In this document: in pieces, positions 49,235 through 59,227 of the stretch
How positions within the stretch are numbered: the first letter of the stretch is position 1
Layout of the letters: each line of letters opens with the position of its first letter
DNA from: Flavobacteriaceae bacterium
Lineage (GTDB): Bacteria; Bacteroidota; Bacteroidia; Flavobacteriales; Flavobacteriaceae
Direction of reading: 5' to 3'
DNA length: 64,000 bases
NCBI GenBank assembly: GCA_027490305.1
Contig: JAIXYI010000036.1
Location: 1-64,000 of the forward strand
Made by a program: the position numbers and the translations under genes
The notes under the pieces: model-generated
Seen by the model: the letters and a program-made list of their open reading frames with translations, nothing else
What the model was told of the DNA's origin: nothing
Databases searched by the model: none

Positions 49235-51295
49235 ATGGCAGTTTTATCAAAAATCCGGCAGCGTGGGGCGCTCCTGATCCTCGTAATCGGTTTCTGTCTC
49301 CTGGCCTTTATCGTACAGGATCTCTTCCAGGGTGGCCTCTTCTCAGATACCCGCAACGTAGGAAGCGTCAATGGTGAGGATATCACGTATGAAGCATTCA
49401 ACAAGAAAGTGGGTGCCATGAGCCAAAACGGTCAGTCCGGCCTCAACGCCGTCAATAATATCTGGGAGCAGGAAGTCACTATTTCATTGGTGAGCGCCGA
49501 GTTCGAAAAACTAGGTATCCGCGCTACAGATGCCGCTATCAACAAAGCACTTGAGCAATCGCAAATCGGACAGAATCCGCTGTTCCTGAATCAGGCCGGT
49601 AAATTCGTCCGCGCGAAATTCGACGAGTTCTACCGCTCGAACAAAGAGCAACGCGCCTTCCTTGACACCCAATTGGAAAATGCGGAACTTACGGCCAAAT
49701 ACATGCAGTATGCCGCTCTTATTAAAGGGGCGATGTATACGACTTCGGGCGAAGGCAAGATGAAGTATGAGATGGAGACAAAGAAAATCACGTTCGACTA
49801 CGTGGGAGTGCCTTTTTCTTCTATCAAAGACAGCGATGTCAAAGTCTCTGACGACGAAATCATCGCCTACATGAAAAAAGACGAGAAGCGTTTCAAGTCA
49901 GACGAAGTACGCGAACTTGAATACGTACTTGTTTCGGATAAAGCATCACCAGCCGATGAAGAGGCGGTGAAGAAAGAACTTGAGCTCTCAATTGGCGCGA
50001 ATGATACGGTTGCCGGACTTGCGAACGCAAAAGACATCGCCGATTTCGTAACGACCCATTCGGAACTTCCGTATGATTCTACTTTCGTAGCGAAGCAGGA
50101 CCTGCCGGCACAATTCGTTGAGCAGTTGTACAACCTTCCGGTAGGCGGTGTATTCGGCCCTTACAAAGACGGTGAGTATTACAAGGCCAGCCGTATGGTA
50201 GCGAAAGATGCCGGCGCGAAAGTGCGTTCAAGCCACATCCTTATTTCCTACAAAGGAACACCGGTGGCCCAAAACAACCCAGCTATCACCCGCACGAAAG
50301 AAGAAGCGGAAGCAAAAGCAAAAGAAGTTTTCGCTGCCGTAGCCGCCAATCCTGACAGCTTCATGATGCAGGCGATGACGAATTCAGACGACACCTCCAA
50401 ACAACAGGGCGGTGATATCGGATTCCAACAAAAAGGAGGTCCGCTGACCAAGAAGTATGCCGATTATATCTTCAACAACCCGGTTGGTAAAATCGGTTTG
50501 GTGGAAACCGAATTCGGCTACCACATCGTAAAAGCAACCGAAAAGCAAGACGGCGTTCGTCTGGCTACCATCGCCAAGAAAATCGAGGCTTCGAAAGAAA
50601 CCAGTGACAAGGCGTATGCGGATGCTCAGAAATTCGAAGATGCTGCAAAAACAAAAGACTTTACCGCGACAGCGAAGTCGTTCAAGCTTACGGTAAATCC
50701 TCCGGTAAAAGCGAAGCCGGTTGACGACAACTTTGGTGTCGTAGGAAGCCAGCGTCAAATCGTAAAGTGGGCGTTTGACAAAGCGACGGTTGTTGGTGAC
50801 GTGAAGCGTTTCGATATCCCGAACCAAGGAAGTGTCATCGCAAAACTGAAGAAAATCAATCCGGAAGGTTTGATGGCAGTAGAAGACGCGCGTCCGGCTA
50901 TCGAGCCACTTCTTAAAAACAAGAAGAAAGCAGAATTGATCAAAGCAAAAATGAAAGGTGGTTCACTGGATGCCATCGCGAAAGCCAACAATACTACCGT
51001 GCAGACAGCGACCGATGTGACCATCGAAACCACGATGCTGGCAGGTGTCGGTATGGAGCAGAAGGTAGGTGCTGTGGCCAGCGTTACGAAAGTGGGCAAA
51101 ATGTCGGCTCCGATCGAAGGCAACAGCGGTGTATATGTAGTCGTGACAAAAGCGGTTACAGAAGCTCCGGCTCGCAAAGAGTATAAAGAGTTCGCTACGA
51201 AATTGAACAGTATGAATGCATCGGCTCCGAACCGTGCCATTCAGTCGCTTCGTGACAATGCGGATATCGAAGATAACAGAAGCCTGTTCTACTAA
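49235..51295 (+). CDS. PpiD/SurA-type periplasmic peptidyl-prolyl isomerase
   Basis: A 686-residue protein anchored by one N-terminal helix (LLILVIGFCLLAFIVQDLF, residues 13-31). A SurA-like chaperone domain (about 35-240) is followed by a PpiC rotamase domain (about 335-445: VRSSHILISYKG, then GGDIGFQQKGGPLTKKYADY and VGKIGLVETEFGYHIVKATE) and a long helical C-terminal part. It helps fold outer-membrane and secreted proteins. Length is in the PpiD range. Followed by a strong terminator. Confidence 0.92.
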   Translation: MAVLSKIRQRGALLILVIGFCLLAFIVQDLFQGGLFSDTRNVGSVNGEDITYEAFNKKVGAMSQNGQSGLNAVNNIWEQEVTISLVSAEFEKLGIRATDAAINKALEQSQIGQNPLFLNQAGKFVRAKFDEFYRSNKEQRAFLDTQLENAELTAKYMQYAALIKGAMYTTSGEGKMKYEMETKKITFDYVGVPFSSIKDSDVKVSDDEIIAYMKKDEKRFKSDEVRELEYVLVSDKASPADEEAVKKELELSIGANDTVAGLANAKDIADFVTTHSELPYDSTFVAKQDLPAQFVEQLYNLPVGGVFGPYKDGEYYKASRMVAKDAGAKVRSSHILISYKGTPVAQNNPAITRTKEEAEAKAKEVFAAVAANPDSFMMQAMTNSDDTSKQQGGDIGFQQKGGPLTKKYADYIFNNPVGKIGLVETEFGYHIVKATEKQDGVRLATIAKKIEASKETSDKAYADAQKFEDAAKTKDFTATAKSFKLTVNPPVKAKPVDDNFGVVGSQRQIVKWAFDKATVVGDVKRFDIPNQGSVIAKLKKINPEGLMAVEDARPAIEPLLKNKKKAELIKAKMKGGSLDAIAKANNTTVQTATDVTIETTMLAGVGMEQKVGAVASVTKVGKMSAPIEGNSGVYVVVTKAVTEAPARKEYKEFATKLNSMNASAPNRAIQSLRDNADIEDNRSLFY

Positions 51296-51315
51296 GAGGC
51301 CTCTCGTTTCCAAAC

Positions 51316-51347
51316 AAAAATCCCGGTTGCAACACCGGGATTTTTTT
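51316..51347. terminator. Bidirectional terminator after the ppiD-like gene
   Basis: An 11-bp stem (AAAAATCCCGG at 51316-51326 with CCGGGATTTTT at 51335-51345) serves the plus-strand ppiD-like gene and the minus-strand GHMP kinase ending at 51359. Confidence 0.92.
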
Positions 51348-51358
51348 ATTGTGGATGG

Positions 51359-52267
51359 TTACAGTATCATGTCGCGGTAGGGGACGATCGTCTCGAAGCC
51401 TCTATCCTGGAAATAGGCGTGCGGATCTTCTTTGGTAGCCGCGAGTATAAAGTCGCCGCCCCATCCGCCCAGGCTTTTTATCACGCCTTTAAAGTCGCGG
51501 AACTGCCGTTTCTGGATAGGATCCCAACCTAATACACCGCCAAGTAATGCCTCATGTTCCGCCAATAGCGATATGAAGTTATCGAGTTTACCCGTGTGCA
51601 CCAGGGCATGGCTGATATCGGTTATCATCTGCAGTTCGCGCGCCGTCGCCTGTCGCCGGTTGCGGTAGTGCGAGATAGACGCCCGGCTGTCTTGTTTTTG
51701 GTTGAGGTAGACGAAATAGAGGTGCTCGGCAAACACTGGTTGGAAAGGTGCGGTAGTCACAACGGGCCGTCCGTCCAGAAGCTGGTAGAAAATAGGATGT
51801 GACGATCCGGCACACGCAATATCGTAACCGCTTCCGCCCAACGTCCTACGTGATAATTCATACGGATCGATGTCAAACCATTTTGCAACCGCATAGAGCA
51901 GGGTAGAGGAAGAGCCGAGTCCCCACAGGCGCGGGAACGTCAGTGTCGCCACTACATCATACCCAGAGGCGTCCAGCACCCCGCGATGCATCGTATGGGC
52001 TGTATGCAGGATGCGTGCCAACGTCACGGCTATCGGATCCTCCGTCTCGGGCTGCCCGTTTGCGATTTCCTCGCACGAAAAAGTGGCTTCGAACCAAATG
52101 CCCTGGTCGGCATCCCGGCTTCGCCACCGAACCACCCGCTCAGGGTGCGGTGTTACGAGAAATTCCTGGCCGAAGCGAGTAGGCAGCGCCAGGGCAGTGG
52201 CTCCGTCCAGCACGAGGTATTCGCCTGTCAGGAGTAATTTGCCATTGCCATAGATGCGCTGTTCCAC
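51359..52267 (-). CDS. GYDIA-type GHMP kinase, mevalonate pathway
   Basis: A 302-residue small-molecule kinase with start GTG at 52267, overlapping the HMG-CoA reductase stop by one base (TAGTG). GHMP motifs are LWGLGSSSTLLYAVAKWF (motif 2) and the late GVIKSLGGWGGDFILAATKE (motif 3). The stretch GGSGYDIACAGSSHPIFYQ gives the group its GYDIA name in flavobacteria. The natural substrate is likely mevalonate or a phosphorylated mevalonate, judged by gene pairing. Confidence 0.85.
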   Translation of the reverse strand: MEQRIYGNGKLLLTGEYLVLDGATALALPTRFGQEFLVTPHPERVVRWRSRDADQGIWFEATFSCEEIANGQPETEDPIAVTLARILHTAHTMHRGVLDASGYDVVATLTFPRLWGLGSSSTLLYAVAKWFDIDPYELSRRTLGGSGYDIACAGSSHPIFYQLLDGRPVVTTAPFQPVFAEHLYFVYLNQKQDSRASISHYRNRRQATARELQMITDISHALVHTGKLDNFISLLAEHEALLGGVLGWDPIQKRQFRDFKGVIKSLGGWGGDFILAATKEDPHAYFQDRGFETIVPYRDMIL

Positions 52268-53577
52268 TAGTTGCGTAGTTGCGAAATGAAGGCGTGCACC
52301 GCCGCATGTGTGACTTCGGCTTTTGAGAAATGCGAAAGAGCCTGCCGGCGTTCGTCCTCAGAAGCGTTGACCTGGTTGAGGATGTTATTGAGGTGCATTT
52401 TCATGTGTCCTTTTTGGATGCCCGTCGTAGTCAGGGAACTCACCGCGGCGAAGTTCTGCGCCAATCCGGCTACGGCTACTAATTGCATAAGGTCGCGGGC
52501 CGACGGTTTTCCCAACATCTCCAAAGAGAGTTTCACCAGAGGATGAAGTGAGGTGAGTCCGCCAATCGTACCAAGCGCCAACGGTATTTCAATCCAGAAC
52601 CGGAAGATGCCGTCTTTGATCTCGGCATGCGACAAACTACTGTAGCGTCCGGAGCGGGCGGCATAGGCGTGAATGCCTGCTTCCACCGCGCGAAAGTCAT
52701 TGCCGGTGGCCAGCACCACTGCGTCGATACCGTTCATGATGCCTTTATTGTGCGTCACGGCACGGAAGGGCTCTACTTCCGCAATGCGCACGGCCGTCAG
52801 GAATTTTTCGGCGAAGGTAGTCGGGTCTGGAATGGTTCTATCCGCCAGGTCCTCTACCGGGCAGGCTACTTCCGCGCGCACCAGACAGTTCGGCACGTAG
52901 TTCGAAAGGATGCTCATCACGACGTCGGGCGTTTCGGTCTGGAAGTCGGGATAGGTCTGCGCTTCCGCCAACAACGTCCGGGCAAAATGCTCGAGACACG
53001 AATTGATGAAGTTTGCCCCCATCGAATCGACGGTTTCGAACGTAGCGTGCAGTTGGTAATAGCCCGGGATGAGTGCGGTTCGGTCACGGAGTTCGATATT
53101 CCGGATGCCACCCCCACGTTTCTGCATGTTTTGGGTGATGAGGTCGGTGGCGGACACCAATCGCGGTTTCACGAGCGCAAAGAAAGCGTGTAAGGCAGTC
53201 GGATCGCCTTTGAACAGGAAGTGCGCCTGGCCGATTTTCTCGGTATCAATGACGGAGGCTTTGAACCCGCCGCGCGTTGACCAGAACTTCGCCGCCCGTG
53301 AGGCCGCGGCAACTACCGAACTTTCCTCAATGACCATAGGCAGCGTATAATAGGTGCCGTTGATTAGGAAATTGGGTGCTACGCCCAGCGGCAGGTAGAA
53401 ATTCGAGATGGTATTCTCGATGAATTCATCGTGCAGCCGTTGGATTTTCTCGTCGTCGTTCCAGTAGCTTTTCAGCAGGGCAGTCGCTTCGGGTGGGTTC
53501 GCAAAACAGTGTTGGGCCAACCATTCGATTTTTTCCTCTTTCGTGAGTCCGGAGAACCCGGAAACGGCTTGTGTCAT
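52267..53577 (-). CDS. Hydroxymethylglutaryl-CoA reductase, class II
   Basis: A 436-residue enzyme of the mevalonate pathway. ATG 53577 is chosen because the -7 box at 53599-53606 lies 21 bases upstream and excludes the longer frame to 53622. Class II features include the ENTISNFYLPLGVAPNFLIN segment, EESSVVAAASRAAKFW, HNKGIMNGIDAVVLATGNDF with the catalytic Asp region, and LGTIGGLTSLHPLVKLSLEM near the end. In Bacteroidota this class works in biosynthesis of isoprenoids despite the label 'degradative'. Operon with the GHMP kinase. Confidence 0.93.
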   Translation of the reverse strand: MTQAVSGFSGLTKEEKIEWLAQHCFANPPEATALLKSYWNDDEKIQRLHDEFIENTISNFYLPLGVAPNFLINGTYYTLPMVIEESSVVAAASRAAKFWSTRGGFKASVIDTEKIGQAHFLFKGDPTALHAFFALVKPRLVSATDLITQNMQKRGGGIRNIELRDRTALIPGYYQLHATFETVDSMGANFINSCLEHFARTLLAEAQTYPDFQTETPDVVMSILSNYVPNCLVRAEVACPVEDLADRTIPDPTTFAEKFLTAVRIAEVEPFRAVTHNKGIMNGIDAVVLATGNDFRAVEAGIHAYAARSGRYSSLSHAEIKDGIFRFWIEIPLALGTIGGLTSLHPLVKLSLEMLGKPSARDLMQLVAVAGLAQNFAAVSSLTTTGIQKGHMKMHLNNILNQVNASEDERRQALSHFSKAEVTHAAVHAFISQLRN

Positions 53578-53598
53578 TGCAATTTTGTTCTGTGGGCA

Positions 53599-53606
53599 CA
53601 AAGATA
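53599..53606 (-). promoter_or_regulatory. -7 promoter box (TATCTTTG) of the HMG-CoA reductase gene
   Basis: Exact TAnnTTTG on the minus strand, 21 bases before ATG 53577. Confidence 0.65.
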
Positions 53607-53730
53607 CGGCTTTCGATTGCATCCGCGATGCGCGGGCGAGAGCGTTAAAAACACCGAAAGCCGGGCGAAATTGCCGTTTATTGCATTTTTTTCAGTAAAA
53701 TTGGAGGTTATTTCAGGTAACGATAGTCGA

Positions 53731-55896
53731 ATGCAGCTAAAAAAACTCTGTTTCTGCCTGTTCGTGATGACGGCCACCGTCTTCGGGCAGAAAAAAATTA
53801 CGATTGAGGACATTTACGGAGGCACCTTCCGTACCAAAGGCATGGATGAGTTCGCCGCCATGCGAAACACCAACCAGTATACGGTTTTGAATTTCGACCG
53901 GGGCACACAATCCGCCCGCATCGATCTCTACGATTTTGCTACCCTGAAGCAGGTAGCTGCCCTAATCGATACCCGTGATTATCCGGAACTCGCCGATGGT
54001 ATCGATACGTATACCTTTAGTGCGGATGAACGTAAAATCCTGATTGGCAATCATTCTAATCCGATTTTCCGCCATTCCTTTACGGCGGACTACTTTCTTT
54101 TTGACATCGCGTCGAAGAAATTGACACGGATACTCGAGGGTGTGCAGGAGCCGACGTTCTCACCCGATGGCACGCGTATCGCCTTCGGAAAGGAAAACAA
54201 CCTCTATGTGTATGACATTGCGTCCGGTACCACCCAACAGGTGACGACCGATGGCAAGAAAAACAGCATTATAAACGGGATTACCGACTGGGTCTATGAG
54301 GAAGAGTTCGCTTTCGTGCGGGCCTTCGACTGGAGCGCCGACGGGAAGAACCTGGCCTGGATCCGGTTTGACGAGTCGGAAGTGCCCGAGTTTTCGATGA
54401 GTGTGTATGGAAATGAACTGTACCCAACCACCGAAACCTTCAAGTACCCGAAAGCGGGCGAGAAGAACGCCGTGGTGTCGCTTTTTGTACGGAATCCCTC
54501 CGGCACTGCGACGGAAATCAAATTGGGCAATTACCAGGATTTCTACATTCCACGCATCAAGTGGACGAATGACCCTAATATTCTTTCGGTGCAGGTCATC
54601 AACCGCCACCAGGACAATCTTGACCTGTTGTTTGTGGATGCGCGCACGGGTGCTGTTCGTGTAGTCCTTAATGAAAAAGACAACGCGTATATCGACATTA
54701 CCGATAACCTGACCTTTCTGGCTGACAACAGTTTCATCTGGACCAGCGAGAAAGACGGTTTCAACCATATCTACCATTACGACAAATCCGGCAAGTTGCT
54801 GCACCAAGTCACCAAAGGGAACTGGGAAGTGACCGCCTACTACGGACTTGACGAGAAAACGAAAACCATCTTCTACCAATCGACCGAGAACGGATCGATT
54901 AACCGTGATGTCTATCGCATCGGTATCGACGGAAAAGGGAAAGCGCGGCTCACATCGCAGACCGGCTTCAACGACGGCAAATTCAGCACCGATTTCAAGT
55001 TCTTCATCAATACCTTTTCCAGTGCGCTGGTGCCGCCTACGTTCACCCTCAACGATTCGAAGACGGGTAAGGTGGTGCAGGCCATCCAGGACAATACGCC
55101 GTTGCTTGACAAGCTGAAAGCGTACAACCTGCCTACCAAAGAATACTTTGTGCTGAAAACCCCGAAAGGCGATGAGCTCAATGCCTGGATGATCAAGCCG
55201 AAAGATTTCGATCCGGCTAAAAAGTACCCGCTTTTTATGTACCAATACTCGGGTCCGGGTTCACAGCAGGTCGACAACACCTGGAACGGTTATGACGATT
55301 ATTGGTTCATGATGCTGTCGCAACAGGGTTACATTGTCGCCTGTGTCGACGGCCGCGGGACGGGCTTCAAAGGAGCGGCTTTCAAAAAAATCACCCAAAA
55401 GCAGTTGGGTAAATACGAAGTGGAAGACCAGATTGCGGCGGCCCAGGTAATGGGAGGCTATCCGTATATCGACAAAACGCGGATCGGCATTTTTGGCTGG
55501 TCGTATGGAGGTTTCATGGCGTCGAACTGTATTTTCCAGGGAGCGGATACGTTCAAGATGGCCATCGCGGTCGCGCCGGTCACAAGTTGGCGGTATTACG
55601 ACAGTATCTACACCGAGCGCTATATGCAGACACCCCAGGAAAACCCGGGTGGCTATGACGACAACTCGCCGATTACGCACGTCCGGAAACTGAAAGGGAA
55701 ATTCCTGTTGATTCACGGGTCGGCTGACGACAACGTGCACGTGCAGAATTCGATGAAGATGATAGAGGCACTGGTGCAGGCCAACAAGCAGTTCGACTGG
55801 GCGATCTACCCTGACAAGAACCACGGGATTTACGGCGGTATGACGCGGGTGCAATTGTATTACAAGATGACGGATTTTATTAAGGCTAATCTATAA
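53731..55896 (+). CDS. Dipeptidyl peptidase IV (S9B serine peptidase)
   Basis: A 721-residue enzyme starting at ATG 53731 with a signal peptide ending TVFGQ. The N-terminal beta-propeller (about 40-480) has the DPP IV segment DWVYEEEFAFVRAFDWSADG, whose Glu pair binds the substrate N-terminus. The C-terminal hydrolase has the triad Ser in GWSYGGFMAS, Asp in HGSADDNVHV and His in YPDKNHGIYGG. It removes X-Pro dipeptides in the periplasm, and the peptide transporters that follow fit as importers of its products. Confidence 0.94.
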   Translation: MQLKKLCFCLFVMTATVFGQKKITIEDIYGGTFRTKGMDEFAAMRNTNQYTVLNFDRGTQSARIDLYDFATLKQVAALIDTRDYPELADGIDTYTFSADERKILIGNHSNPIFRHSFTADYFLFDIASKKLTRILEGVQEPTFSPDGTRIAFGKENNLYVYDIASGTTQQVTTDGKKNSIINGITDWVYEEEFAFVRAFDWSADGKNLAWIRFDESEVPEFSMSVYGNELYPTTETFKYPKAGEKNAVVSLFVRNPSGTATEIKLGNYQDFYIPRIKWTNDPNILSVQVINRHQDNLDLLFVDARTGAVRVVLNEKDNAYIDITDNLTFLADNSFIWTSEKDGFNHIYHYDKSGKLLHQVTKGNWEVTAYYGLDEKTKTIFYQSTENGSINRDVYRIGIDGKGKARLTSQTGFNDGKFSTDFKFFINTFSSALVPPTFTLNDSKTGKVVQAIQDNTPLLDKLKAYNLPTKEYFVLKTPKGDELNAWMIKPKDFDPAKKYPLFMYQYSGPGSQQVDNTWNGYDDYWFMMLSQQGYIVACVDGRGTGFKGAAFKKITQKQLGKYEVEDQIAAAQVMGGYPYIDKTRIGIFGWSYGGFMASNCIFQGADTFKMAIAVAPVTSWRYYDSIYTERYMQTPQENPGGYDDNSPITHVRKLKGKFLLIHGSADDNVHVQNSMKMIEALVQANKQFDWAIYPDKNHGIYGGMTRVQLYYKMTDFIKANL

Positions 55897-55914
55897 CCAA
55901 CCAAAAACTATATT

Positions 55915-57606
55915 ATGAGTGAACAAGCGGTAAAGACAGGACATCCTAAAGGACTTTGGGTATTGTTCGGAACGGAAATGTGGGAGCGTTTCAACTTTTA
56001 TGGAATGCGGGCATTACTCACACTCTTCCTGGTCAATTCCTTAATGATGAAGGAAGCGGATGCCTCGTTGATTTATGGAGGATTCCTTGGATTGTGTTAC
56101 CTCACGCCGCTTTTGGGCGGCTTCATTTCGGATCGTTTTTTTGGCAACCGCAACTGTATCCTGTTAGGAGGGTCGCTTATGGCCATCGGCCAATTGTTGC
56201 TTTTCGCCTCAGGAAGTGTATTTGAAGGGAATCTACCCCTTGCGACGACATTGATGTGGACGGCACTCGGCATCATCATTTTTGGAAATGGGTTCTTTAA
56301 GCCGAACATTTCAAGTATGGTGGGGAGCCTGTATCCAAAACAGGAGAAAACAAAGCTCGATACTGCCTTTACGATTTTCTACATGGGTATCAATATTGGT
56401 GCGTTTCTCGGACAGTTTATCTGCCCTATCCTTGGCGATGTCAAGGACGCTGGCGGTGTTCGAGACGTACACGCCTTCAAATGGGGTTTTCTTGCTGCGG
56501 CGTTTGCGATGATCATCGGAACCATCATCTTTATGGTGCTTAAGAACAAGTATGTGGTAACACCGGAAGGGCGTCCTATCGGAGGCTTGCCTTCCAAAAA
56601 TGAAGCATCCGATTATGAGGAAGGCGAAGCGCAGAAAGCCCATTTTACACCTGTAGCATTGCTGTTGGCAGTAGCATCATTTGTGGGCCTATTCTTACTC
56701 TTTCATTATTTCACGGATGGCGATAACGTCGTAAAGACTATTATCTATCCGATTATCTACGCCAGTGGTATTACGTTGGCGGGTTTGATCCTTTCTGACA
56801 AGACGCTTACGAAAGTAGAAACGCAGCGCGTATGGGTAATCTACATTATGTCGTTCTTTATCATCTTCTTTTGGGCGGCTTTCGAGCAAGCGGGATCGTC
56901 GCTTACCTTCATCGCCGATAACCAAACCGACCGGAATTTCTTCGGATGGATGATGCCGGCCTCAATGGTGCAAATCTTCAACGGTCTTTTTGTCGTGATG
57001 TTCGCTGTGCCGTTCAGTATCCTGTGGGACAAACTTCGCGCGTCAGGAAAAGAGCCGATTTCGACGATGAAACAGTCGTTCGGACTCGCTTTGATTGCAC
57101 TCAGCTATTTCATCATTGCCCATAACGTAAAAGATCTGGGGAATTCGGGTCTCTTGGCTATCTATTGGTTGGTACTCCTATACCTGATCCAGACATTCGG
57201 TGAGTTGTGTCTTTCGCCTATTGGCCTTTCATTGGTAGGTAAACTAGCTCCAAAGCGTTTTGCGTCACTTGCATATGGGGTGTTTTTCATTTCGAATGCC
57301 GCTGGATATGCGCTGTCCGGAACACTTGGTTCTATTCTTCCTGCAACAGGTGATAAGTTCGCCAAAGCAAAAGAATTGGGTATTGACCTGCAGCCTATCC
57401 TCGACAAGACCGTAACGGCCACACCGGCACAGTTGCAACTGCTCGAAGCTAACCAGATCGTGGCTGAGAATCCAACGTTCGCCGGTTTTGAAATCCACAA
57501 TCTCTACGAGTTCTTTATGGTATTTGTTGTGTTGTGTGGTATCGCATCCGTTATCCTGTTCCTTCTCACGCCGGTACTCAAGAAAATGATGCACGGCGTG
57601 CGCTAA
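55915..57606 (+). CDS. POT-family proton/peptide transporter, copy 1
   Basis: A 563-residue inner-membrane protein of 14 predicted helices. The family motif for proton coupling, E-x-x-E-R, is in GTEMWERFNFYGMRALLTLF, and the sugar-transporter-like PTR motif GFLGLCYLTPLLGGFISDRF and FKPNISSMVGSLYP are present. Compared with the second copy it has an extra polar loop around residues 215-240 and a long loop near the end. It imports di- and tripeptides with protons. It lies 18 bases after the DPP IV gene. Confidence 0.94.
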   Translation: MSEQAVKTGHPKGLWVLFGTEMWERFNFYGMRALLTLFLVNSLMMKEADASLIYGGFLGLCYLTPLLGGFISDRFFGNRNCILLGGSLMAIGQLLLFASGSVFEGNLPLATTLMWTALGIIIFGNGFFKPNISSMVGSLYPKQEKTKLDTAFTIFYMGINIGAFLGQFICPILGDVKDAGGVRDVHAFKWGFLAAAFAMIIGTIIFMVLKNKYVVTPEGRPIGGLPSKNEASDYEEGEAQKAHFTPVALLLAVASFVGLFLLFHYFTDGDNVVKTIIYPIIYASGITLAGLILSDKTLTKVETQRVWVIYIMSFFIIFFWAAFEQAGSSLTFIADNQTDRNFFGWMMPASMVQIFNGLFVVMFAVPFSILWDKLRASGKEPISTMKQSFGLALIALSYFIIAHNVKDLGNSGLLAIYWLVLLYLIQTFGELCLSPIGLSLVGKLAPKRFASLAYGVFFISNAAGYALSGTLGSILPATGDKFAKAKELGIDLQPILDKTVTATPAQLQLLEANQIVAENPTFAGFEIHNLYEFFMVFVVLCGIASVILFLLTPVLKKMMHGVR

Positions 57607-57621
57607 TAACCCATTACTAAC

Positions 57622-57655
57622 AATGCCGCATCAATAACGATGCGGCATTTTTTTT
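57622..57655 (+). terminator. Terminator between the two POT genes
   Basis: An 11-bp stem (AATGCCGCATC at 57622-57632 with GATGCGGCATT at 57639-57649) followed by T. It ends only about 6 bases before the ATG of the second transporter. Confidence 0.85.
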
Positions 57656-57661
57656 ACCTAT

Positions 57662-59173
57662 ATGGAAAATTCTTACACACTCGAATCGATACAAGGTTTT
57701 AAGGGCAAGTATCCGAAACAGTTGTGGTACCTCTTCTTTAGCGAGATGTGGGAGCGCTTCAGCTTCTACGGGATGCGGGGGATGTTGGTCGTGTTCATGA
57801 CGCAAAAACTGCTGATGGACGATCAGACGGCCCAGTTGCAGTATGGCGCGACCCAGGCATTCGTTTATGCGTTTACCTTCATCGGCGGCTTATTCGCTGA
57901 CAAGTTTCTGGGCTATCGACGATCGCTTTTCTGGGGTGGACTCCTGATGATCGTTGGAAGTATTATCCTCGCGGTCAATCCTACCGGGTTTTTCTTCGTA
58001 GGGATCAGTTTTACCATTGTCGGAACGGGTTTCTTCAAACCGAATATCTCAACTATCGTCGGAAAGCTCTATAAGGAAGGCGATCCGCGGGTGGATGCCG
58101 GATTTTCACTCTTCTACGCTGGTGTTAACCTTGGGGCCTTGATTGGCGGGTACCTCTGCATTGCCGTTGCCAACGGAAACATGCTGGAAAGCCTGGTGCC
58201 CGAGCCTCTTCGGTGGAACGTGGCCTTTGGGTTTGCGGCGATCGTCATGATTGTCAGTTTGCTTACGTTTACTCAAACACAAAAAAGCCTGGGTGAAATC
58301 GGATTATCGCCCCTGCTGCATCTCGAGAAAAACAAACGGATGTTGCGGGAAAGCCTGATCTATATCGGCTCACTGGCCGTCATACCCCTGATCATGATCA
58401 TGGTGTCAAAGACCGAGTACACCGACATTTTCATGTTCATCATCGGGCCAGCCGCATTGGTTTATCTTTTCATCGAGATGTTACGCTTCTCAAAGGCCGA
58501 GAACATGAAGTTGCTCGCGGCTCTGGTTTTCATCATTTTCTCCATTTTCTTCTGGGCCTTTTTCGAGCAAAGCGGCGGTTCGCTCAGTCTGTTTGCACTT
58601 AACAATTTGTCTGATCATTTCGTAGGCATCAAAATGGACCCGAATGGCGTGAACAATTCGGCCAACTCGTTGTTCGTCATTCTCTTTGCCGCATTGGTCG
58701 GTATGGGATGGCTTGCGCTAGGCAAACGAAAGCTGGAGCCCGACACGACGGTGAAATTCGGGCTGGGTTTCCTGTTCCTGGCAGCGGGTTTTTACGTGTT
58801 CTACCTCTGTAAGAACTACGCGAATGCGGAAGGTGTGACATCATTGGAGTTTTTCACCTTTGGCTGGTTTATCATTACGTTCGGGGAACTGTGTTTGTCG
58901 CCTATTGGTATGTCGGCGATGACGCGTTTGTCACCTCAAAAGACGCAGGCCGTGATTATGGGCATGTGGTTCCTGGCAAGCGCCTACGGGCAATACTTCG
59001 CCGGTTTGTTGGGTGCCAATATCGCCGAGGCGTCCGAAAATGCCAACAACTACGAGAAATTGATGACCTACACCAAAGGATACGAGCAATTGGCGCTATA
59101 CGCCCTGATTCTCGGCGTGGTGCTTATCGCACTGTCGCCGTTGGTGAAAAAATTAATGCAGGGCGTTCGATAA
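57662..59173 (+). CDS. POT-family proton/peptide transporter, copy 2
   Basis: A 503-residue paralogue of the preceding gene with 14 helices and the motif E-x-x-E-R in SEMWERFSFYGMRGMLVVFM. It also has FIGGLFADKFLGYRRSLFWG and FFKPNISTIVGKLY. Differences in the central loop suggest a different peptide preference. A terminator stands between it and copy 1, so it may have its own promoter inside the end of copy 1 or depend on readthrough. Confidence 0.94.
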   Translation: MENSYTLESIQGFKGKYPKQLWYLFFSEMWERFSFYGMRGMLVVFMTQKLLMDDQTAQLQYGATQAFVYAFTFIGGLFADKFLGYRRSLFWGGLLMIVGSIILAVNPTGFFFVGISFTIVGTGFFKPNISTIVGKLYKEGDPRVDAGFSLFYAGVNLGALIGGYLCIAVANGNMLESLVPEPLRWNVAFGFAAIVMIVSLLTFTQTQKSLGEIGLSPLLHLEKNKRMLRESLIYIGSLAVIPLIMIMVSKTEYTDIFMFIIGPAALVYLFIEMLRFSKAENMKLLAALVFIIFSIFFWAFFEQSGGSLSLFALNNLSDHFVGIKMDPNGVNNSANSLFVILFAALVGMGWLALGKRKLEPDTTVKFGLGFLFLAAGFYVFYLCKNYANAEGVTSLEFFTFGWFIITFGELCLSPIGMSAMTRLSPQKTQAVIMGMWFLASAYGQYFAGLLGANIAEASENANNYEKLMTYTKGYEQLALYALILGVVLIALSPLVKKLMQGVR

Positions 59174-59227
59174 TATCCTATCTTAGGCACTGTTTTTGTA
59201 ACCCACCCTATAAATAGCATTCTGAAA

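Noticed and set aside
54160-55245. Minus-strand 361-residue frame opposite DPP IV
   Set aside because: Plus-strand protein has the full catalytic triad; antisense frame has no recognisable domain.
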